Source: Strongylocentrotus droebachiensis (taxonomy: Eukaryota; Echinodermata; Echinoidea; Camarodonta; Strongylocentrotidae). Taken from it: a DNA stretch of 64,000 bases. Where the stretch lies: assembly GCA_035222895.1 (NCBI GenBank), contig JAVYIG010000096.1, forward strand, positions 558,001 to 622,000, read 5' to 3'. A program made the translations under genes and the position numbers. This document shows positions 51,901-62,800 of this stretch, piece by piece. The notes under the pieces are model-generated. The model was given only the letters and a program-made list of their open reading frames with translations. It had not been told where the DNA came from and did not search any database. Position 1 is the stretch's first letter. Every line of letters begins with the position of its first letter.

Positions 51901-54089
51901 GGCTTATGGTATTCGTGGAATTCTTTTGCAATTATTTAAAGATTATTTATCAAATCGTCAACAATTTGTTTCTATTCAAAATCAACAATCTTCATATTTG
52001 CCCATTCGTTGTGGAGTGCCCCAGGGTTCAATACTTGGTCCTTTACTTTTTTTAATTTATATTAATGATATTGTGAGTTCATCTGATTTGTTACATTTTA
52101 TATTATTTGCAGACGATACCAGCGTGTTCATGTCTCATAATAATCTCCGTACGCTAGTTGATTCATTCAATTCTGAAATAAATAAATTAAGTGAATGGTT
52201 GATCAACAATAAACTAGTTTTGAATGTTGCTAAAACCCAATATATTGTATTCACTAAACGACGTATTGAAGATAATTTTGCAATCAATTTTTATGGTCAT
52301 CAAATTAATCGTACTTCTTGTGTGAAATTTTTAGGTGTTCATATCGATGAATCTTTAACATGGCATGAACACGTTGGTGTCGTATGCAATCGTGTTGCCA
52401 AAGCTGTTGGCATTATTTACCGTTTGAGACATTTTCCAAGACATATTTTAGTTATGTTATATTATGCATTGATTTTCTCCCATGTCAATTATTGTAATAT
52501 TGCTTGGTCAAACAATCATGATTATTTTATTACTAAACTATTTGTTTTGCAGAAAAATGCCATAAGAATAATTTCTAATTCACCATATCATGCTCATACT
52601 TTGCCAATCTTTTCCCAGTTAAATCTCCTAAATGTTTATGACATTAATAGATTGAATATTGCAATATTTATGTTTATGTGTTCTAGAGGTTTATTACCAT
52701 CTCCAATTACATCAACATTTATTTTAAATAGTAACATACATAACTATAATACACGTAATGCTGTTGAATACCATCTGCCAAAAGTTAGAACTAATATTTC
52801 AAAGTTTACTATTTTTTATAAAGGTCCTCATCTATGGAGCACGATTCCAAACCATCTAAAGAATCAACCTTCCTTAAATAGTTTTAAACGTTCCTTCCGA
52901 TTGTTTTTATCAAATTTGTACTCAACAACCTGAATATCATAGTATATATATATATATATGTTATTTTTTTGGTATAATGTTTTCCTTTTCCGTTTTACTG
53001 TTTCTACCTGCTTTCTTTTTCTTCTTAATGTTATGTTAATTACGTACTTGTTTAGGGGTCAACGTTTAACAAGGCTAAATGCTCTTTTTTGTTGACCCCT
53101 CATTCGACATAAATTTTCTTTCTTAACTAGTTTCCTTGTTATTTTTATTGTATTCATATTATCTGTAATGTTACCCTTTTACATGTATTTATATATTTCT
53201 CTTTTTTTTTTAATACTCTGTATGTATTGTATATGTTTTTTATGAAGAATGAAATAAATACCATACCATACCATACCATCTTTCCAACATTAACTTTATC
53301 ATTAACAAAACAGTGTATTCTTTTGAGTCTGTCTCTTGGGTTCCCTGAATGGCATATTGGAATGCTTGAATCCTTAGCTTTTAATACTGAATTCATCAGA
53401 GGGCGAAATTCGCGTACATTTGATCTAAGTGTTATCAAAATGAATGGTAATGACTAAATAATTAGATTGGCCAAGAAAACTTATATCACGTATGTATTCA
53501 CCTAAAATTCACAATATGTTGGTATTACCAAAAGCTAAACGCATATTGTAAAACAGAAGGGAGAAAAATTATTTTTTAAATAGTTGAAAATTGATTACTC
53601 ACATGAGGGCTTTCGACGTGTGTTGTGCCTATGTACAACAAATTGAAAGAAAAAGAAAAAGAACATATGAAAATATATTATGTAAAAGCCTTCGGATATT
53701 AACTGTTGGGTTGAATTTGCTTATGTTTTGATAAGTACCCTGAATTTTAATCATTTTCTAATGTCTTTTAAGAATATCTACCAAATTATTATTATTTTAT
53801 TCATGCTCCATGCAAAATCAACCAAGCATAATACATTTTACATAACATAAACAATTCTTTAATATATGGAAATAGATAATCCTGAATCATATTTATTAAT
53901 AACATGAACAAAATGTTATATAAATCATTAAATATGAAAATAAAAATTGAACCTAGTTACAAGCTAGGCTTGTTGCATATAGGTTCTCTGAATTAAAATA
54001 CTAAATTATGTGTGCAGAAAAGCATAATACACATACACTAGACCGAGACAAAAAGAGAAATGAAACAAAATACAACATTAAGGGCTAAA

Positions 54090-54124
<35 letters not shown>

Positions 54125-56854
54125 TAGGGAAAAGGATAGATAAATAGTAGGGTATATGGATAGAAATAGAGAGGGGGTATGGACAGAGAGATGAAGCGAG
54201 AAGTAAAACAAAGAAGAAAGATAGTAGTAGTATATAGTAAGATGGGACTGGTAAATTCTCTAGACATGCTAGGCATGGGTGAGAGATGAAAAGAACGAAC
54301 AGCAATGAATTGACAAAAATAATCATTTCAAAGAGCTGTCTAATTCCTAAGCATTTTGTTGTAACAACCCTTTCACTAACAGTGTTATCAAGAATAACTT
54401 TCCTAGGTAAATTGTCTATTATATTATTATATATACAATTTATAAATATTATATGTTTATGTGTCTATACATAAGAAGCGAATATCTAATTCTGAGAATT
54501 CTCTGAAACAGTGAAAGTATGTTCACTGGTTGTCATTATGGCGGTTAGGTTACCTTGACTAGTTGATCTCCCTGCCACTTTCAAAACAGAGTCCACTGAC
54601 TATAAAGGAAAAAATATATATATATATATACATAAATACATACAATTGCACCCTGGTATGGGATTGAATATTACCTCTAGCGAAAGCTATCACACAAATG
54701 TTAAGTATTCATTCACTAATGCCTCAATGGCATACACGATACTAAAATGGTGACGTACATACTATATTCAGCACACAGAATTGGACACTCATTATTGCTC
54801 AAACATTCTCATTGAAACCGTCAATAAAATATAATTTAATATTTATCAAATTATTGAAGAATAATACACTACTCAGATAAATTTAGATCAAATTTTAATT
54901 ACTTTCAGTTTGGATGGGCACATTTATTTCACGTAGAATGTCTTATCATGCAATTTTCAAAAGTAGAGCAAGTAGTCATTTAAATGTAAATGAACATGTG
55001 AATTTGTAAGACTTTCTAGTTCAACAATGAAAATAAAACTGTAGTCTCAGGGCTGCATGGTTCTGACAAGCACGATCAAGATTTTTAGTCCTTTCCACCT
55101 TAGATTGTGGACGAGCCATAAGCCATATAACCTCCCATGCTCATTAACAAATTGAACGGCCAAACACCCCATGTATGCAGTTTTATTTGAGAGATATATT
55201 TATATGTATACATATATATATAGTATATGATCAACATGTATATATACATATATATATATATATCGTATATAAATGTTAACTTACAGTCACTTTGTCATGT
55301 TCAAGCTCAACTCCTTTCCTCTCTGTTGACGATTTAAAAAAAATGTCATTGTGAAACAATCTTACATGATAAAGCATGAAACAGACATGATACATAACAA
55401 TATTGATTACTCCAAAACTCATGTATCCATAAAAGCTAACGCAGTACCGTTACACAACTGTTCCTTTTTAAGGGCATTCACTTTTACTGATATCAAGAAA
55501 TCTATGATTAATACCAGAAATGAATGGAAACATAGTACTATTGAATAAGTTCCTACCCAATACCTTCGTACAATGGGCCTGATATCTTGTAACATTCATC
55601 ATGTTTTTAAGGGAATTGAACAAAGCCATGCTTATCCAACCACGACATGTCAAACTCTGAATCCGTATAAAATGTGAAGTTTCGAGCATATGGTGTATTT
55701 TTATTTATCACTCTGCCATGTTTCTTACTGTTCTTAAAAATAGTGAATTAATATGTTGCATTATAGATTATTATTATGATTTAATCATAAAATGAAAACC
55801 ATCGTCATGAAAAAGATAGAGAGGAGAATAAAGGGAAACAGTTTTAAAAAATGAAGATAGAAAGATAATGGCGAAGGAAGTAGGAAATGCACCAACAAAG
55901 ATGGGATTTGGCAAGGGTAATGTAAAGGCAGGGGAAAAGAATCATTTTCAAAAATAAGAACAGAAGTCATCTTTTAAAAAATCTATTTCTCAGGTGGCTG
56001 CCCTGCAAGAACAAAGAGTGATTTGTGACTCTACTGTATCCGGGCTATAAAGTGGTTAATCAGATATGATAATGTTGCTCATGACTTACACTTTTAATAG
56101 TACGCTATATTTTTGTGAAAAAAAAGTTCACATTTCATTTAAATTAAATGAAACCAAATATAAGTGGTATTTCCAACAGACAGTATTATAATTATGTAAC
56201 AACGAATAGATTTTATTTAACTGTAAGACTGACATTTGTTCTTTTCACCAGGCTGCTGCAGCAGGGAAAGAAATGTATATGAATAAAATGGCACAGGATA
56301 ACATGATTAAGTAAATCAAGAGTAATTCATAGCCTCTCTCTTCTTTCATTGGAAAATAATAAAACAAAATGAATTCATAAACAAGCAGTCGCAGGAACAA
56401 CACCATTTTTAAAGTTTCTAAAGTTAAATTCCATGCTGGTTGTCGACGGTCGGCTAATATTTTGATATCAATTGGCAAACTGAGCGCAGGCGCGTACGCA
56501 GGATTTTTTCAAGGGGGGGGGGGGGGGGAGGGGGGGTTTAACATTTATAAATCGGGCCGAAAATTTCGCAACGACTCAGCCAGCCGCTGAATAAGGGGGG
56601 GGGGGGGGGGGGGGGGTAAGAGCACACTTTTTTTTTTTTTTTTTTGGTCTCGAAATTTGAAAATTTGACATTTTGCTGCCCTTGAGGGGGGTAAGGTCAC
56701 CTTTTTTAGGTCAGCCATGGGGGTATTATTTTATTTATTTTTAATAATTAAGAAAAAAAAAAAGAAAACAAATTCAAAGGGGGGGGGGGGTTTTAGGGGG
56801 GTTTGGGGGGGGGGTTTACACACACACAAATACCTAAGGGGGGTTTAACCCCCC

Positions 56855-56887
<33 letters not shown>

Positions 56888-59800
56888 TGCGTACGCGCCT
56901 GACTGAGCGTATATCACTCGTCGATCAGCTGTCACCTTTTTTTCAACCACATACAGCCTGGTAATATTCGGCAAGCTCCGGTGATCTGTCAGCGATCAGT
57001 CGGCGATCCTTGAGAGACCAAGAAATGCCTTTCTATGACCAGTTTTGTCGACAAAAGGTTTTCATGCATTAGCGTAAACCTCCAAACGATCAAAATGATC
57101 CGGATACCAATCACAGATCACTGAAAACATTTTAAAGACAGCCAAAACCTCTCTGTGACATGTTACAACTAACTTCCGACCAGTGGTTGTCAGGAGTCGG
57201 TGACCGGTTGTAGCTTTAGTTTTATCTTAATAGCCTTGAGCTTTCTTAAATTTCAAACGTTACTCATGATATAGCTATTGGAAACTAATTATCGCATTGT
57301 ATTTTGAATTGCACTTGTCTTTGGAAAATCGAAACTTTGAAAGTGTCATATATATCTTATGTCATGTATTTAGTGTCCTGAAGAAAGAAAAAAACAATGA
57401 CTGTGATGAACGTACCTGTGATTGATGTATCACTTTGGTTTGCTTCCCCTCCTGAAGAACACTACAAAAAAGAAAAACAAATGCTATTGTTATGCCCAAA
57501 GATAGAGATTTGATGGATATCTTGCAATCTTTTAATGTGATTCATACTGTCTAAAACTTATAGGGAAAGGTTTATTTCATGTAATTTAAAGAAATCATTG
57601 TGCATTGTGGAAAATGATTGTATCTGGAACGATATATACACACATGGTTTTCAAATCTGTTTATTTAAAACGAAATTCGAAATGTAGACAATTTTAAGAG
57701 CAAACATTTGAGTACTACTGCAGTATGCTTAATACCCACAGCTATAACATAAATACAAATTCTTTTAAAGACCGTCAACACTACTGGGCCAGGAGGGATT
57801 AGACCACACAGCGAGGTCACTGACAGGTGGCTACATGTATCTCATTAACTCAGCTCTCAACTAACATAAGAAAAAAAGGATCATGGGGGACCAACAGGCA
57901 CCGATTGGAGAAGTTTTCTATATAGAGGGAGCAAGTAGATACAAGTAGGACAATGGGGCTTAAACTGTTTATCTTTTTGCTTCTGTAATATAAAATAGGT
58001 GTAATAAAATAAGAATAAGCATGCATTTACATTGAAATATAAACTTTTTTATGATAAACTACGCTTTAAAAATAAACTGACGTTTACATGATTTTTGAAG
58101 GTGACTAATACTAGACTCTTTGGAATAATTTGATAACATTTTTAGCGTAATGTATGCCTGAGTCCTATTTACACTTATCGCTGAACATTTGTAAATGTAT
58201 CAATTCATTTTTTTCTTTCGAGTACCTTTCAGGTATCAGTAAATACTGTATATCACTAAAGTCATATTTCATGTTCATGTAATTGTTCGAAAGTGCTGTA
58301 TACAAAGATTGTTGTTAGTGTTCATGACTAAAGGCTAGTTCAGATATGACCGGGCAAAATGGAGGCCATTTTTATGACGCGAAGTGGAATATGCTTCATA
58401 TTTTTGTAACTTGTTAGACAGAACCCATTGAATTCGCGAAAGTTGCCATTCATCTACACGTGAACAAATGAAGCAGTTTTTTACCCGGCAATTTACCCCG
58501 CCATATAAAGGAATCCTAAGCCCAAGAAATAACTACTGGTAGTTATTCTGAGAGATTAATTATATTCTTGCCTATCAATCTACGAGATTCCCCACTGAAG
58601 TGTGAATAGCGTAATGTAAAGATTATCAGCACAATATGGGCATCGCCATTTTCTTGATAACGTGCAGAACTATACAAAGTCGTTTATCAAGTAAATGTAT
58701 TCAAATCTATGGATGCTAACATCCCACGTGTGTCTGCATAATAAGGAAGAATTTCATGCACATGTTATTATCATTTGTCCTTTGATTGTCAGACCGCGAA
58801 ATGCATAAATAAGTTCTTGCTCTTCTGGGGGGGGGGGGGAGGAGTTTTTTGCATTAATAGAATAGACTTCTCAACTGCAATATTTTAGTAGTTTTAAATC
58901 AATGAGTATTGTTCCCATACTTGTACCGTATGTAGTTTTTACAATTCTTTTAAATCTTCTCTCTTATGATGTTCCCGTATTGTAATTTTTATTTTCTCAT
59001 TGAATTGAAAAGTATTACCTGGTGCTTCACATTATCAAGAAAAGAGCTGCGCCGATTTCATGCTATTAAAGGCATTATATCATGCCAAGAATATCTTCAT
59101 TATAAATCTCATTTACATTTTTGTAAGGAATATCAATAGGCAGGAACACCCCTACGTTTATTATTCGGAGCGGGTCTTCCTTTATGAAAGAGAGTGGGAT
59201 TGGTATTAGAAGTCGATAGCATATATTATTTGAAATCTATAATAATAATAATAATAATATTTGCATTTATATAGCGCTCATTACAGTAAATGTATCACAG
59301 CGCTTTACATATCATATACATATATAAGAATATCAATAACAAAATAACTTATGAACTGATTACATTTCCTGATTACGCATTAAAAAAAAAAAAAAAAAAA
59401 AATTGTCTTACAAAATAACTTATAAACTACATGTAATATTACAGGTACAGATTAAGTATTAAATAGAAATGTCTTAAGGGACTTCTGGAACTGAGAAAGG
59501 GATGACGACGTCCGTATCAAAACCTAATTATTCATTAAGCGAATATCTCAAAAAAGAATCAACTATGATAATATTGTCATAAGGCTTTAAAAAAAGATGT
59601 TGTATTGCCCTTTAGGTGCCAAAACACTGGTCGGTCGGTCAGAAATCTTTCTTTTTTAAACTTTTTTTCCCTATCTCTTTTGGCTGATATTTCTCAGTTT
59701 TGAATGCTTTAAGCCCCACCACTCTAGTTTGGCCATAATGGATTATAATTACATGTACCTGCATGGTCCCTGACAGGTAGTTATCTCATCAAATAAGCTC

Positions 59801-62800
59801 TCAGTTAACAAAAGAGGATCATGGAGGACCAATGGTCACCGATTATGCATTGTTTGCTATATAAAGGGTGCAAGTAGCTTATAAGCAGTGCAGTTGAGTT
59901 TTAATACATATCTTGTTTTATTCATTAAACATTTTGTTCTCTAAAAAACTGTTTAAAATCGTAGATTTTAATTTGTTGGGGTCGATCGCAAAGGGCAATA
60001 CGACATCTTTTTGTTAACGCCTTATCAGAAACATATAATGTTCACGATGAGAATATCGATTTGGAACAGTTCCTGGAGTGGAGATCAAGTCTCATTGAAT
60101 TCAATTCAAACATTGCGCCCTTACCTGTGTGTCGCTCTCGAAGGTAGAGTCCATTGCTATGCTTAGTATTATTTCATCGTTGGCTACAAACATGAAGTAA
60201 AACAAAAATGTGCCTAGCATTAATAACCAAGCCTTAGCCCTATTTACAAATACAAATCTAAGTTTGAATTTGCAACTGTTGTTGTATTGATAACGTATTC
60301 CTTAACCCTATTCTCACTGGGCTATTTCAGACCAGGTTTTTATGGGGGGGGGGGGAGTCAATTTGACCCCCCTCCCCCAGTTAAGATAGGGTTAAATTAG
60401 ACATTCACTGAACATTAAAAAGGATGGCCAATAATTTATCACTAGAAACCATGAAGCTTGCAGGTGGCAATCCTAAAATGTAATGGTAAAACAAAAATGA
60501 TAAACACATAAAAAAGAATCTCTCAGGATCTGAAATATAAGGGCACTTCGCCAGGAAATTTAGCAATGTTTTGATGACCTAACGTCATGGACCGATCCTA
60601 TAACTTAGACATATTTCAATTGCCCTTATTTCTCAATTTTAACAGTTTGATTCCTTTAAGACATCAATGTATTTCACGTCATTCTTAAATGGAATTGACG
60701 CTGATGCTGATGCTGATAATTATAATCCTTTGCTTAAGCTATGGTCACAAATCAGAGCAGCGACCGACCGATCAGTAGCCTGCTCGGTCGCTGCTGGAAT
60801 TTAGGCATCGCCCATCGATTAGGTCAGTGCCCGGGCGGCGACCGCCCAGGCACCGAGCGTATTTTGGGCGGCGAGTGAAAAGTGAGCAGGCGCCGCCCAA
60901 ATTTTAACTCCGCGCTAAAATTTCAGCGGCGACCGAGCGATGCCCTAAAAACGAGCGGTGCCTGGGCGGCCGCTGCTCGGTGGCCGGGCAGCCGCCGGGC
61001 AGCGTCTTATTTTTTCGTACCACGGCGAGGCCAGATTGAGCTCGCGAGGTAAACCTGCGCATGCGCATTCGCAAAGGAAACCAGCGCATGCGCACTTGGA
61101 ATCCGGTAGGGCGGTTAATAGGGTGATAGTAATTATACAAATCAACCTTTCATCAACTCATCGTCAGCTCAATCGGTAAGGACAGCGTGTTCCTATAATA
61201 GAACTATGGAATTGCCGTGAGGGTTCAAATCTCAGTTTATTTAGTCTTTTTGCCTTTATAAATAGTGAGGCAAAGCAATAAATAATCAAAGTCGAATTGT
61301 TTGTGACCTCTTTGCAAGCTCTGATAGCTTGTAATGTATGAAAATGAGTTCATACTGGAATCTGGCCTCGCCGTGGTACGAAAAAATAAGACGCCGCCGG
61401 GCAGAATTGGTTAAAAACTCGCCGCTCGGCCGCCGAGCAGGCTACTTTTGGGTAATGTGACCATAGCATTAGAAACATTCAAGGCAAGGATGCATCATTA
61501 CTGTCCTGGGGGAGGGGGGGGGGGGCTGGAAGAACCCCCTCCACATTATCAGAGATTGCGCCCCAACTGCTTGGAATTTTAAATTGTCGTTTCGTGATGA
61601 ATAGAGATCCTGTTCGAGGTTCATCAACAATTATCCGCTGGATTCCTATTACCTGTTTGAGCGTGTTTAACTAATTCCCAGCTGTTGACTGCGCTTTTGG
61701 TCACAGTGTCCTGTTTCGCTCCTTTAGTACTTTCTTCGTTCGGATCAAACCTGTAATGAAGATAAAACGCATTCTCACATAAAATATTCATGTACAAAAA
61801 AACTTTTAGGTTTGTAATGTTGCACTTGTATATTAATAATAAAGGCAGCATCCTTAACTTCCCAATCTTGTATTCTTTATGTACCGCATGGAAGGGGAAA
61901 TGGGTGTAAACAAATTAAATGATATGCCTCATATTCATGGCGGTCATAAGGCCAAATAAAAAAAAAAACATGTTTAGCGTCCTGTTTTTTCGAAAAATAG
62001 GAAGGAGGAGGCCCTTTTTATTTTTTATTTTATATTTCAAAATGTCCGCTCAAAATGGCCGCTCGGTACATTTTCCCTGACAGTCGGGGCTATTTTTTTT
62101 CAAGATGGCCGCCGACAATTTGTTTTAATCAGAAATAGAGCCATTTTAGCAATGTTTTTCTTTTCTTTTTTTTCAAAAAAAAAATAATCAAAAATTTCAA
62201 AAAAAAAAAAAAAAAAAATCAAAAATTTAAAAATAAAATAAATAGGAGGCGGCCCCCAAAAAGGAAGCGGGCGGGGACGCTAAACATGTATATTTTTTTT
62301 AATGGCCTAATACGAATTACCTGGAAGATGGCTCAGCAGAACTTGTGTACTCTAGTGGAGTCAAGCAAAAACATATGAAATGTAACTAATTTAAGTTAAT
62401 TTCGACTCTACACCTTACTATAATAACATATAGAAAAAAGCGGTTACTTTATCATGCTTAAAAAAAAGGTGTGTAAACGCAATATGTCTGAAAAATAGAG
62501 AACAAATAAACTGGAAATATCGCATTCTGTATTGCCGCATAATGCGAATGTACCCAAGAATATAACACAGCGGACACGGCGTCGTAATACTGCGGAATCC
62601 AAAGTATCCCACGGCAGTATGCCGGACAGTACTTTTTATTCAGCAGCATCACGGGATACAATAATAAAGATTAAAAAAAAAAAAAAAATCTGTGACTTAT
62701 GCGATAATCAATTTGTCTGAGGTTCTTCCGCGCTTCTTTGTATATTTTTGATTAGTTTTTAACTTTTGAAAAAGTATGTATCTCATGGTAAATATTTTAA

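Noticed and set aside
53227-53457. Open + strand frame after the LINE tail
   Set aside because: It starts inside the LINE 3' UTR and passes through the ATACC tail; the remainder has no recognisable motif.
61158-61236. Functional tRNA gene
   Set aside because: Promoter-like boxes are present, but acceptor, anticodon and T stems do not pair as in a tRNA; a SINE head is the better reading.
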